Source: Mucilaginibacter agri
Lineage (GTDB): Bacteria; Bacteroidota; Bacteroidia; Sphingobacteriales; Sphingobacteriaceae
Reading direction: 5' to 3'
NCBI RefSeq assembly: GCF_009928685.1
Contig: NZ_WWEO01000042.1
Coordinates: forward strand, 1-64,000
DNA: 64,000 nt
A program made the position numbers and the translations under genes. The notes beneath the pieces were generated by a model. That model saw nothing but the letters and a program-made list of their open reading frames with translations. It did no database searches and had not been told where the DNA came from. Below are positions 16,701 through 24,916 of the stretch, one piece after another (the first letter of the stretch is position 1; each line of letters begins with the position of its first letter).

Positions 16701-17888
16701 TTAAACAATCGTTAGATCAAAAGCTTCATCTGTGCCGAACTCTTGCCGGTTGGCGGGAAGGCTTAAAAGGCCCTGGGTTAATGCCAGGCTCACCATATCG
16801 CCGGAGGTGGAACTTTCTATTTGCGTGGCTATAATTTTACCTTCAGTATAAGATAAACTTACTAATGCGTGCAGGGTAAGGTTAGGCTTAAAATTGATGG
16901 CTTTACTCAAAACGGCTTTAGGCATTGCCACGTTTAAACCCATGGATTTGCTTAACCATGCTTTAAAGTAAAGTTGATAGCATACAAAGGTTGAAGTAGG
17001 GTTGCCCGGAAAGCCGAATATTAACACATCGTTAAGTAATTTGCCAAACAAAAAAGGTTTGCCCGGCCGTTGCGCTATACCATGAAATAGCGTATGCATG
17101 TTGAGCCTGTTGAGCACCGTAGGCAGGTGGTCGAACTTGCCTTTAGATACCGCACCCGAAAGCAAAACAACGTCGTAATAATTGCTGATGGTGGTTAGCT
17201 CCTCAAACATTATTTGCGGTTCATCGCGCAGGTGATAGCGCTGCGCATGGATGCCCTCGGCCTGTAATGCTGCAACGAGCATATAACTGTTAGACTGTCT
17301 GATTTGATGAGGCAAAGGTTGTTGATCAATTTCAACCAGCTCATCGCCTGTGGCACATACGGCAACCTTAGGCAGCTTTTTAACTTCTACGATTGCCAAC
17401 CCAGATGCAGCGATAAGGCCAATAACGGCAGGGGTGATTTTGGTGCCGGCAGCAATTATCCTATCTCCTTGTTTGCTGTCCGTGCCCTCTAAGTGGACAT
17501 TCTGCAGTATTTCAATCTCATCGATAATAACCGTTGCGATGTTATCAGTTATCTCGCATTGTTCGTAAGGAATAACAGCATCACTGCCCGCGGGCAAAAT
17601 GGCGCCTGTCATTACTTCGAGGCAGTTATCGCTATCGGCCAGCTGCTGTTGCGGTTGCCCGGCCGCCTGGATGCCTTCTATTTTAAATGAGCGTTTGCCC
17701 GCAAAAAAGGCTTTGCTGTTAATAGCAATACCGTCCATGGTTACCCGGTTAAATGGCGGGTAGGGGCGGTCGGCAATAATATCCTGTGCCAAAACGCGGC
17801 CACTTGCCTGTAACAAATCAACCTCCTCTATACCGTAATCACGCACCTGCGCACGGACAATCTCTAAAGCCTCTTCTACGCTTATCAT
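16701..17888 (-). CDS. moeA: Molybdopterin molybdenumtransferase
   Basis: 395 residues. MoeA inserts molybdate into adenylylated molybdopterin in the cytoplasm. Seen here: the N-terminal domain with RPYPPFNRVTMDGIAI, a domain with GAILPAGSDAVIPYEQ, a MoCF-type domain with VAVCATGDELVE and VVLLSGAVSKGKFD, and the C-terminal domain with PGNPTSTFVCYQLYF. Length is normal. Its start overlaps moeB by 4 bases. In most MoeA proteins the middle motif is SGGVSVG-like; here it is SGAVSKGK, as in other Bacteroidota forms I recall. Confidence 0.96.
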   Translation of the reverse strand: MISVEEALEIVRAQVRDYGIEEVDLLQASGRVLAQDIIADRPYPPFNRVTMDGIAINSKAFFAGKRSFKIEGIQAAGQPQQQLADSDNCLEVMTGAILPAGSDAVIPYEQCEITDNIATVIIDEIEILQNVHLEGTDSKQGDRIIAAGTKITPAVIGLIAASGLAIVEVKKLPKVAVCATGDELVEIDQQPLPHQIRQSNSYMLVAALQAEGIHAQRYHLRDEPQIMFEELTTISNYYDVVLLSGAVSKGKFDHLPTVLNRLNMHTLFHGIAQRPGKPFLFGKLLNDVLIFGFPGNPTSTFVCYQLYFKAWLSKSMGLNVAMPKAVLSKAINFKPNLTLHALVSLSYTEGKIIATQIESSTSGDMVSLALTQGLLSLPANRQEFGTDEAFDLTIV

Positions 17889-18997
17889 GGGGCAGTTTCT
17901 GATTTGGGATATACTACCAATTGCTCACCAACCTCATCGAGCCAGGTTTCCATGCCGCCAACTACATTGTAAACGGTGCTGCCGGGCACCGCCTCGCTGA
18001 TGGTGGTAGCTGCTCTGGCGCTTCGCCCGCCTATTTCGCAAATGGTAACCAAAGGGAGGTTTTTAGGCAGCCGATCGATATTGTCACTTAAGGCAGAGAG
18101 CGGAAAAGAATGTGCGCCCTGCAAGTGTTCATGATTAAACTCTTTAGTTTCGCGTACATCAACTAAGAAAAATGGCTTATCGTCGGTATACCAGCGGTAA
18201 AGCTCTTCTATTTCCAGTTTACCACCCTTTTCGCAGGCGGGGGTATCATAATTACTTTGCAAATGTTTGATGTTGTGGTTTTCGGGAACGCTCGTTAGTT
18301 TAATCTTGTACTGATCGTTACGGTCAAGATCGAAGATCTGCAGGTAGCCAGACAGGGTTTCGCCAACGCCGGTTATCACCTTGACAGCCTGTAAGGCCTG
18401 TTGACAGCCTATAATGCCCGGTGCTACGCCAAGCACCCCGGCTGTATTGCAATCGGGTATTTCATTTGCCTGAGGAACGGTTGGATAGAGGCAACGATAG
18501 GTTGGCCCGCCATTGTAATTAAATACGCTTACGTGCCCCTCGTATTGCTGTACTGCGCCGTAGATGTAAGGCTTGTTCAGTATCACGCAGGCATCATTAA
18601 TTAAATACCTGGTGCCGAAATTATCACTGGCATCAATCAACAGATCGTATTCTTTGATAAGTGCTAACGCGTTATTAATGTCCAGATAGTAGGGATATAA
18701 TTTAAATACAACTTCCGAGTTAAGCTTTCGCAAGGTAGCAATCGCCGCTTCAGCCTTTAACTTACCTACCTCGGCTTCGGTGTATAATACCTGCCGGTGC
18801 AGGTTATCGATGCTAATGGTATCTCCATCTATTATCCCAATTGTACCGACACCCATACCTGTAAGATATTGCAAAACAGGCACACCCAGGCCGCCTGCGC
18901 CAATTACAAGTACTTTAGCTTGTTGAAGCTTTTGCTGTGCCGCGGGACCAAATCCGGCCAATTGCGTTTGTCTGCTATATTTGTTAGCGGTGCTCAT
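17885..18997 (-). CDS. moeB: MoeB/MoeZ-type sulfur-carrier adenylyltransferase fused to rhodanese
   Basis: 370 residues. Residues 1-240 form an E1-like domain: GAGGLG at 33-38 binds ATP, DNLHRQ at 64-69, DASDNF at 122-127, and C183 in DCNTAGVLG. Residues about 262-358 are a rhodanese domain with the active Cys C320 in TICEIGGRS. Such fusions activate MoaD (or ThiS-like carriers) and can supply its sulfur. The CxxC pairs that hold zinc in E. coli MoeB are not seen. Fourth gene of the moaD-moaE-moaA-moeB-moeA run. Confidence 0.93.
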   Translation of the reverse strand: MSTANKYSRQTQLAGFGPAAQQKLQQAKVLVIGAGGLGVPVLQYLTGMGVGTIGIIDGDTISIDNLHRQVLYTEAEVGKLKAEAAIATLRKLNSEVVFKLYPYYLDINNALALIKEYDLLIDASDNFGTRYLINDACVILNKPYIYGAVQQYEGHVSVFNYNGGPTYRCLYPTVPQANEIPDCNTAGVLGVAPGIIGCQQALQAVKVITGVGETLSGYLQIFDLDRNDQYKIKLTSVPENHNIKHLQSNYDTPACEKGGKLEIEELYRWYTDDKPFFLVDVRETKEFNHEHLQGAHSFPLSALSDNIDRLPKNLPLVTICEIGGRSARAATTISEAVPGSTVYNVVGGMETWLDEVGEQLVVYPKSETAP

Positions 18998-19007
18998 ATA
19001 TTAAAAT

Positions 19008-20000
19008 TTAACCGCCTAATACCGACATGGAAGTGTGAACTGATTCCTGACTTAGTGCTTCCGCAGCAAACCCGTCCTTTTCGCGTTTAGCAGCTGCGTC
19101 TAATAATATTTGCTGCAGGTCTTGGTTTGTGGCTCCACTGCGCAATAAATCGCGCAGGTTGGCTGCGGGAGGGCCATACAGGCAGGTTCGTAGTTCGCCG
19201 GTGGCCGATAAGCGGATGCGGTTACAAGTGCCGCAAAACGTTCGGCTAAATGATGGGATTATTCCGAAACTGCCCAGGTAGCCTGGTATTTGATAGTTAA
19301 CGGAAGTCGAGCTATCTTCATTAATAAGCTTATTAATATCCCGGTAATTTTGGCTGATATGATCAAAAATACGCTGATGGTCCCAGCCCGAGTAACCGAA
19401 GGTATCACTGCCATTAAAAGGCATTTCTTCCAAAAAGCGAACAGACAGCTGGTGGTCTTTAGTTAATTCTATAAAAGGGATAATGTCTTCAATATTCTTA
19501 TTCTCGGCCACAACGCAATTGAGTTTAATCTCAAAGCCATCGTTTAATAACCCAAGCACACCCCGGTAAACAGTATCAAAACTATCGCGGCGTGTAATGC
19601 GATGAAAGCGTTCGGCATTAAGCGAATCCAGGCTGATGTTTATCTTACGAATGCCCATCTCCTTTAACGCCGACTGGTGTTGGGCCGATAGTGTTCCGTT
19701 AGAGGTAACGGTAATCTCTTTTAAAGCGTCCAGTTCGCTCAGTCGGTATAAAAACGGAATAATACCATTGCGTACAAAAGGCTCGCCGCCGGTAATACGA
19801 ATTTTGTCGACACCCAAGCCAACAAAAAGCGACGATAGTTGATACATTTCATCAAATGAAAGCAGTTCCTTGCGCGGGGCAAAGTTGATCCCTTCCTCAG
19901 GCATGCAGTAATAGCACCTGAAGTTGCAGCGGTCGGTAACCGAAAGGCGCAGGTAATTTAAGCGCCGCCCATGCTGATCAACTAATAAACTTTCTTTCAT
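19008..20000 (-). CDS. moaA: GTP 3',8-cyclase
   Basis: About 330 residues from the ATG at 20000. I preferred it to the ATG at 20033, which would overlap moaE. A radical SAM enzyme that converts GTP to a cyclic precursor of molybdopterin. The N-terminal [4Fe-4S] motif is CNFRCYYC (residues 25-32). The C-terminal cluster is bound by FCGTCNRIRL and TCLYG, and the protein ends in GG, which is essential in MoaA. Seven bases separate it from moaE. Confidence 0.96.
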   Translation of the reverse strand: MKESLLVDQHGRRLNYLRLSVTDRCNFRCYYCMPEEGINFAPRKELLSFDEMYQLSSLFVGLGVDKIRITGGEPFVRNGIIPFLYRLSELDALKEITVTSNGTLSAQHQSALKEMGIRKINISLDSLNAERFHRITRRDSFDTVYRGVLGLLNDGFEIKLNCVVAENKNIEDIIPFIELTKDHQLSVRFLEEMPFNGSDTFGYSGWDHQRIFDHISQNYRDINKLINEDSSTSVNYQIPGYLGSFGIIPSFSRTFCGTCNRIRLSATGELRTCLYGPPAANLRDLLRSGATNQDLQQILLDAAAKREKDGFAAEALSQESVHTSMSVLGG

Positions 20001-20007
20001 TTTTAGG

Positions 20008-20418
20008 TTATGGATGGGCGTTAACCCAAACACTATTGTCTTCGTAAAACTCTTTTTTCCAGATAGGTACGGTCTTTTTCAATTCGTCTATTAACCATCT
20101 GCAGGCCTCGAAAGAAGCTTCGCGATGGGCCGATGATACGCCGATAACTACCACAGGTTCGCCCGGTAATTTATGGCCGACAGCATGAATAATGGCTACT
20201 TCGTAAAGCGGCCATTTAACTTTAGCCTGTAATCCTAGCTTTTCCATTTCTTTTACCGCCATAGGCTCGTAGGCTTCAAAATCGAGATGTAATACCGTTT
20301 TGCCTTTGCTATGGTTACGCACGGTACCCACAAACAGGTTTATAGCGCCGGTTTCTTCACTGACCAGGTAAGCGGGTGCTTCGTTTAAATCAATATGTTC
20401 AACTATACGGATCAGCAT
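20008..20418 (-). CDS. moaE: Molybdopterin synthase catalytic subunit
   Basis: 136 residues. MoaE transfers sulfur from the MoaD thiocarboxylate to the cyclic precursor. Seen: GAINLFVGTVRNHSKGK, YEPMAVKEM, the HAVGHKLPGEP stretch and the active-site IWKKEFYE with its Lys pair. Length is normal. It follows moaD by 6 bases and precedes moaA by 7. Confidence 0.96.
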   Translation of the reverse strand: MLIRIVEHIDLNEAPAYLVSEETGAINLFVGTVRNHSKGKTVLHLDFEAYEPMAVKEMEKLGLQAKVKWPLYEVAIIHAVGHKLPGEPVVVIGVSSAHREASFEACRWLIDELKKTVPIWKKEFYEDNSVWVNAHP

Positions 20419-20424
20419 ATTTAA

Positions 20425-20664
20425 TTATCCTCCGCTAACAGGTGGAATCAAAGCTATTTCGCTGTGGCTGCTGATAGTTTGACTGTCCTCTGCATACTCA
20501 CTATCTACCGCTATTGCAACTGAACTTAGCGCTTTTATGGCAGGATATTGATCGCCCAGCCAGGTTTTCAAATCTCCAACGGTAGCCAGCGGCGTGTCGG
20601 CAGGCACGGTTATTCTGGGTTTGCCGGCAATGTCGCGTGTAATTCCAAACAGCAGTATTTCCAT
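20425..20664 (-). CDS. moaD: Molybdopterin synthase sulfur carrier subunit
   Basis: 79 residues with the beta-grasp ubiquitin-like fold. The protein ends in PPVSGG; the Gly-Gly tail is where MoeB adenylates and sulfur is loaded. It is the first gene of the minus-strand cofactor operon. A TATATTTG box on the minus strand lies 22 bases upstream. Confidence 0.93.
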   Translation of the reverse strand: MEILLFGITRDIAGKPRITVPADTPLATVGDLKTWLGDQYPAIKALSSVAIAVDSEYAEDSQTISSHSEIALIPPVSGG

Positions 20665-20685
20665 TTATGTTATAATCTCAGCCAA

Positions 20686-20693
20686 CAAATATA
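20686..20693 (-). promoter_or_regulatory. -7 box candidate for the moaD-moeA operon
   Basis: On the minus strand this is TATATTTG, an exact match to TAnnTTTG. It lies 21 bases from the moaD start codon. No TTG -33 box is seen at 19 bases. Confidence 0.45.
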
Positions 20694-20784
20694 CCAAGTT
20701 ATGGTTTTGCAGTGGATTATTGGCCTTATCTATGTCATATATAGCCCATAAATTATATCGATGACTGGGAATAGCTAAGGATAT

Positions 20785-20792
20785 TAACTTTG
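20785..20792 (+). promoter_or_regulatory. -7 box candidate for the ankyrin gene
   Basis: TAACTTTG matches TAnnTTTG. It lies 23 bases before the ankyrin ATG. A -33 box is not obvious. Confidence 0.4.
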
Positions 20793-20815
20793 TGAAACAT
20801 CAACACTAACCAAAC

Positions 20816-21280
20816 ATGGATATTTTCGAAGCAGCCCGAACCAACAACATAGAAGAGCTAAAAAATGCTTTACAAACAGGTGATGCTAATGGCCGCGATA
20901 GCCGGGGTGCAACCCCACTGATCATCGCTGCTTACTACAATAACGTTGATGCTTTAAAAGCTTTATTAGAAGCCGGTGCCGATGCCGAATTGCGCGATAG
21001 TATGGGCAACACCGCGCTAATGGGGGCTTGTTTTAAAGGTTATAACGAAGCCGTGATCGCATTGATAGAAAATGGCGCTGACATTAATGCCGTTAATAGC
21101 ACCGATTCTACAGCACTAGCCTTCGCGGCAATGTTTGGCCATAACGAACTGATCAGAATATTGCTTGCAAGCGGGGCTGATCCGAAACATAAGGATCAGT
21201 ATGGTAAAAACGCCGTTGATTATGCCCATGCAAAGGGAAACAAAGAAGGATATGAGCTATTGATGGGATATAAGCAATAG
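20816..21280 (+). CDS. Ankyrin-repeat protein
   Basis: 154 residues made of about four ankyrin repeats, starting at residue 2: ANGRDSRGATPLIIAAYYNN, AELRDSMGNTALMGACFKG and DINAVNSTDSTALAFAAMFG show the repeat core G-TAL--A. No signal peptide, so it is cytoplasmic. It probably binds a partner protein; the partner cannot be told. It is divergent from moaD and lies between the two halves of the molybdenum region. The stop codon is 1 base from the end of the next convergent gene. Confidence 0.9.
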   Translation: MDIFEAARTNNIEELKNALQTGDANGRDSRGATPLIIAAYYNNVDALKALLEAGADAELRDSMGNTALMGACFKGYNEAVIALIENGADINAVNSTDSTALAFAAMFGHNELIRILLASGADPKHKDQYGKNAVDYAHAKGNKEGYELLMGYKQ

Positions 21281-21281
21281 A

Positions 21282-21623
21282 CTAAGCGCGTGGAGTACCG
21301 GTTGTTATTGAAATATCATTTTTATGTTTTGATCGGTAAATAAAGTAGCTGATAACACCCCATGCCGGTACAAAAAAGAGGGCAAGGAATATTCCAAAAA
21401 TAGCAAAGGTGACACATCCGGTAACGCACTTAATGCGCGAGGATAAGCTCATCATAGAAATATATGTTGCTAAAATAGGAAGCACCAATCCCAATAACAT
21501 CATTTGAGCGGTAATTACGCCGATTGTCGATTTTATTTTGCCTTTGATTCTTAACCGGCACAATACAATCTGCATAATAGGTGCAATAAGAATTAGTATC
21601 AACGGAATTACGAAAACAAGCAT
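21282..21623 (-). CDS. Hypothetical membrane protein
   Basis: 113 residues with three likely transmembrane segments (about 2-22, 40-60 and 70-95), and a basic tail. Not recognised. Convergent with the ankyrin gene. The composition suggests a real integral membrane protein. Confidence 0.55.
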   Translation of the reverse strand: MLVFVIPLILILIAPIMQIVLCRLRIKGKIKSTIGVITAQMMLLGLVLPILATYISMMSLSSRIKCVTGCVTFAIFGIFLALFFVPAWGVISYFIYRSKHKNDISITTGTPRA

Positions 21624-21755
21624 TGTAATAAGTATATATAGTCTTTGATACCCTATTTATTGAAAGGTAACCTTTTTGCGAAAAGATTTTGGCGAAGCGT
21701 ATAAGTACGCAGCAATACCGTTAAAATACGGGGTGCGTAAAATAGCAGGCATTAA

Positions 21756-21763
21756 TAAATTTG
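21756..21763 (+). promoter_or_regulatory. -7 box candidate for a 57-residue ORF
   Basis: TAAATTTG matches TAnnTTTG and lies 19 bases before the ATG at 21783, which supports that short frame. Confidence 0.45.
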
Positions 21764-21782
21764 CGTTACTAACTAGCAAATA

Positions 21783-21956
21783 ATGCAATTTACCGAAACC
21801 GCCCATCACGAACAGGAAATGCTACGCACCATATCATTTTTCCGCAGGCTGAAAAGCACCAGTACTCCCGAATATATTTATTTGGCATTAGCCATACTTG
21901 CTTTTCTTATTGCCAGCTTTGCCGCTATACAGCAATATGCTGTAATAGCATATTAG
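21783..21956 (+). CDS. Small single-pass membrane protein, 57 residues
   Basis: The frame begins MQFTETAHHEQEMLRTISFF and ends in a hydrophobic segment, with YLALAILAFLIASFAAIQQY as a probable transmembrane helix. A promoter-like TAAATTTG box precedes it. It is too short for common ORF cut-offs. It is 61 bases upstream of modA in the same direction, so it could be co-transcribed with modABC; a role in molybdate transport is a guess. Confidence 0.5.
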   Translation: MQFTETAHHEQEMLRTISFFRRLKSTSTPEYIYLALAILAFLIASFAAIQQYAVIAY

Positions 21957-21991
21957 CCACTAACAAAAAAATGCGCTAATTGTATTAATTT

Positions 21992-22013
21992 GCATTGCAA
22001 TAAGGTGCAATGC
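21992..22013. promoter_or_regulatory. Palindrome over the modA ribosome-binding region
   Basis: GCATTGCA (21992-21999) and TGCAATGC (22006-22013) are perfect 8-bp reverse complements with a 6-base gap, ATAAGG, that contains the only Shine-Dalgarno-like bases before the modA ATG at 22018. It overlaps a near-consensus -7 box (TTAATTTG, 21985-21992). It could be an operator for a molybdate-responsive repressor or an mRNA hairpin. It does not resemble the E. coli ModE site. Confidence 0.6.
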
Positions 22014-22017
22014 GTTT

Positions 22018-22776
22018 ATGATGCAATTTAAACTTCGAATAGTAATTACTGCTTGCTTGCTCATCTCACTTTCTGGCTGGGCACAGGCACAAAAACTGCG
22101 CGTAGCAGTTGCTGCCAATGCGCAGTTTGTTGCCAAAAAACTTGCGGAACAGTTTAAAAAGGAAAGCGGCGTTGATGCCGATCTCATCGTCAGCTCATCG
22201 GGGAAGTTAACTACGCAGATAGAGCAGGGCGCCCCGTTTGATCTTTTCTTATCTGCCGATATGAAGTATCCCCAAGAGCTGTCGGACAAAAACCTCACGC
22301 TCGACCAGCCGCGTATTTATGCCTATGGCCAGCTAATCATGTGGACGTTGAATAAGAGCGCCAAACTTACCCAGCCTTCAGATCTTATTTCTTCTGTATA
22401 CACCAAGATAGCTGTTGCCAACCCATCTCTGGCACCCTATGGCGAAGCCACCATGCAAACGTTAGATAAATTGAAACTAACCGTCCAGCTAAAAGATAAG
22501 ATAGTTTACGGCGAAAGTATTGCCCAGGTAAATCAATACCTATTATCCGGTGCAACAGAAGTTGCTTTTACAGCCAAATCCATAGTGCTCGATCCGGAAC
22601 AAAAGGGGAAAGGCAAGTGGGTTGAAGTGAGCGAGAAACTTTATCAGCCGATAGCCCAGGGCGTAGTGATTCTTAAATCATCTTCCGGTCAGCAGCTATT
22701 GGATGCGCAGAAATTCTACACCTTTTTATTCGGGCCTAAAGCAAAGAAGATTTTAAAAGCCTATGGTTATAAATAA
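22018..22776 (+). CDS. modA: Molybdate ABC transporter substrate-binding protein
   Basis: 252 residues. The signal peptide ends in SGWAQAQ; the mature part starts KLRVAVAANAQFVAKKLAEQF, with SSSGKLTTQIEQGAPFDLFLSADMKYP, which is the oxyanion-binding region of ModA. It should bind molybdate or tungstate in the periplasm. A second in-frame ATG follows at once. Its stop overlaps the modB start. Confidence 0.94.
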   Translation: MMQFKLRIVITACLLISLSGWAQAQKLRVAVAANAQFVAKKLAEQFKKESGVDADLIVSSSGKLTTQIEQGAPFDLFLSADMKYPQELSDKNLTLDQPRIYAYGQLIMWTLNKSAKLTQPSDLISSVYTKIAVANPSLAPYGEATMQTLDKLKLTVQLKDKIVYGESIAQVNQYLLSGATEVAFTAKSIVLDPEQKGKGKWVEVSEKLYQPIAQGVVILKSSSGQQLLDAQKFYTFLFGPKAKKILKAYGYK

Positions 22777-23456
22777 TGGAATTAGACCTGCAACCTTTAT
22801 GGCTTACCTTTAAACTGGCTACAATTACTACGATATGCCTGCTGGTTATCGGTTTACCGATAGCTGCCATGCTAGCCCAAAGTCGCTCGAGGTTAAAGCC
22901 CGTGGCCGAAGCTTTTATCAGTTTGCCATTAGTGTTGCCTCCATCTGTACTGGGTTTTTATTTACTGGTGGCTTTGAGCCCGGCAAATGCTTTTGGTGGG
23001 CTGCTACAATCGTGGTTTAATATCAGGCTTATTTTTACCTTTCCGGGGTTGGTTATTGGCTCGGTTATTTATAGCCTGCCATTTATGGTGCATCCGATAC
23101 AAGGTGGCTTGCAAGCCCTGCCCGAAAGCCTACAAGAAGCTTCGTGGACCTTAGGCCGATCAAAAACAGATACCTTTTTTAAAGTAATGTTGCCTAATAT
23201 TCGCCCGGCTTTACTTACCGGTATTGTGCTCAGTTTTGCCCATACGCTCGGCGAATTTGGCTTGGTACTAATGATAGGCGGAAGCATTCCCGGCGTTACC
23301 AAAGTGGCTTCTATAGCTATTTATAATGAGGCCGAGGCCTTGAATTTCCACGCCGCGCATATTTATTCGGGGGTATTATTAGCAGTTTCGTTTTGTATTT
23401 TATTGCTGGTGTATATCATCAACAAACGCCTCGTTAAAAACAGTTTGGCTTTATGA
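22776..23456 (+). CDS. modB: Molybdate ABC transporter permease
   Basis: 226 residues with about five to six membrane segments. The ATPase-contact EAA-like loop is LQEASWTLGRSKTDTFFKVMLPNIRPALLTG. FVLPPSVLGFYLL and FAHTLGEFGLVLMIGG match ModB. Normal length. The start overlaps the modA stop by one base, and the end overlaps modC by 4 bases. Confidence 0.95.
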   Translation: MELDLQPLWLTFKLATITTICLLVIGLPIAAMLAQSRSRLKPVAEAFISLPLVLPPSVLGFYLLVALSPANAFGGLLQSWFNIRLIFTFPGLVIGSVIYSLPFMVHPIQGGLQALPESLQEASWTLGRSKTDTFFKVMLPNIRPALLTGIVLSFAHTLGEFGLVLMIGGSIPGVTKVASIAIYNEAEALNFHAAHIYSGVLLAVSFCILLLVYIINKRLVKNSLAL

Positions 23457-24292
23457 TTAGTATCAGCATTCGCAAAAAACTGAATATGGCGGGTGGACCT
23501 GCTGATCTGGTGGTGGATGCAGAACTGCCTTTACAGAATATTACGGCGTTGTACGGGCCGTCGGGTTCAGGAAAAACATCATTATTAAAGATTATCGCGG
23601 GGTTAACACAGCCCGACGAAGGTTTTATCCAGGTGAATAACGAAGTTTGGCTGGATACCAAAAACAAAATTAACCTGCCTCCTCAAAAGCGAAATATTGG
23701 TTTCGTATTTCAGGATTATGCCTTGTTTCCGAACATGACGGTTGAGGGAAACCTCAGATACGCCTGCAGTAAAAATGTAGATGAGGAGCTTGTTAAACAC
23801 CTACTTGTTGTAACCGGATTAACCGCTTTTGCAAATCATAAACCCGCAACACTTTCTGGTGGACAAAAGCAGCGTGTGGCCTTGGCTCGTGCTTTGGTGC
23901 GCAAACCATCATTGCTATTACTGGATGAACCACTATCTGCACTCGACAATGAAACCCGGTTACAACTTCAACAAGAGTTATTGCAGTTTCAAAAAGAGTA
24001 TAAGTTTAGCGCTCTGCTAGTGAGCCATGATATTGCGGAGATCTATCAGTTGGCAAAAAGTGTTATTTCAATTGATGGGGGAAAAGTCTTGAAAGTCGGT
24101 AGACCTGCCGAAGTTTTTGGATTTGCCACGAATGCAGGCCAAATAAACTTAATTGGGCAGATAGTAAGTATTGATAATGAAATGATGGAAGTATTGGCTG
24201 ATCAACGATTATATCAACTAAAATATGTCGAAGGTTTGTCGGTAGGCGATAAGGTTTGTTTGGCGTTCGCCGATGTTAAGAAAATTGGGTGA
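23453..24292 (+). CDS. modC: Molybdate ABC transporter ATP-binding protein, short form
   Basis: 279 residues. Walker A is GPSGSGKTSLL, the Q-loop follows FVFQDYALFP, signature LSGGQKQRVALARAL, Walker B LLLLDEPLSALD and the switch His VSHD. ModC of E. coli is near 350 residues with a C-terminal mop-type domain; here only a small tail (about 215-279) remains, so the molybdate-sensing domain is reduced. The three mod genes overlap and form one operon. Confidence 0.92.
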   Translation: MISISIRKKLNMAGGPADLVVDAELPLQNITALYGPSGSGKTSLLKIIAGLTQPDEGFIQVNNEVWLDTKNKINLPPQKRNIGFVFQDYALFPNMTVEGNLRYACSKNVDEELVKHLLVVTGLTAFANHKPATLSGGQKQRVALARALVRKPSLLLLDEPLSALDNETRLQLQQELLQFQKEYKFSALLVSHDIAEIYQLAKSVISIDGGKVLKVGRPAEVFGFATNAGQINLIGQIVSIDNEMMEVLADQRLYQLKYVEGLSVGDKVCLAFADVKKIG

Positions 24293-24300
24293 AATTATAG

Positions 24301-24319
24301 CCCTCTCACTCGGAGAGGG
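24301..24319. repeat. Short palindromic repeat after modC
   Basis: CCCTCTC (24301-24307) and GAGAGGG (24313-24319) form a small stem. A closely similar CTCTCC...GGAGAGG block occurs at 28660-28676. It is not followed by a T-run, so it is a weak terminator at best. Confidence 0.5.
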
Positions 24320-24331
24320 TTGGTAGAGGTG

Positions 24332-24697
24332 TTAAACCAATAAAGCCGAAATCCTGGCCTGTAAAACATCCATATCAAACGGTTTTGCTAAAAAATCATT
24401 GGCACCCGCATCAAAGGCCGACTGGCGTACATTGTGCCCGGCGGAAATAATAATAACCGGTATTTTTTGCGTAGAACTTTGCCGTTTTAACTGTTTGCAA
24501 ACTGTTAAGCCATTATGGCCGGCCATAGCAATGTCCAGTATTACCAGATCGGGCTGGGCTTTTACAGATTCCATCACCGATGTGCCATCATAAACATGCA
24601 TCACCTCATAACCTGCATAATTAAGGATGCTCGATATTGATTCGACAATGGCTACATCGTCATCCGCAACTAGTATTGTTTTATGTTGTAATTCCAT
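24332..24697 (-). CDS. Stand-alone response-regulator receiver domain
   Basis: 121 residues, one CheY-like receiver domain with no output domain. Acidic pocket ADDD near residues 11-14, phosphoacceptor D55 in LVILDIAMAG, VIIIS with Ser at the switch position, and Lys near 106 in FLAKPFD. The partner kinase is not next to it. It follows modC convergently. Confidence 0.93.
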   Translation of the reverse strand: MELQHKTILVADDDVAIVESISSILNYAGYEVMHVYDGTSVMESVKAQPDLVILDIAMAGHNGLTVCKQLKRQSSTQKIPVIIISAGHNVRQSAFDAGANDFLAKPFDMDVLQARISALLV

Positions 24698-24916
24698 AGG
24701 TAGTTTGGCAAAAGTTAAAGGCTCACATTTGTTATTAAACGGATACTATTAATTAGATAGTATGCTGTTTTACAGGATATTTATAAAATATCTGTTACTT
24801 ATGCTATCCTAAAGGGGTATTTGCCTATGTTTTATAAAATAGATTAATATCTGAACGATATTGATAACAACCACAATATAGCCAAAGTTTCTTAAAAAAG
24901 CTAAGTGCGCAGGTTG
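24698..24916. other. Intergenic, AT-rich, no gene seen
   Basis: 219 bases between two minus-strand genes. I see no clear terminator or ORF here. The end near 24697 should hold the promoter of the receiver gene. Confidence 0.4.

Noticed and set aside
21992..22013. ModE box of the E. coli type
   Set aside because: The palindrome has no TATATA-type half sites, so it cannot be called a known ModE site.
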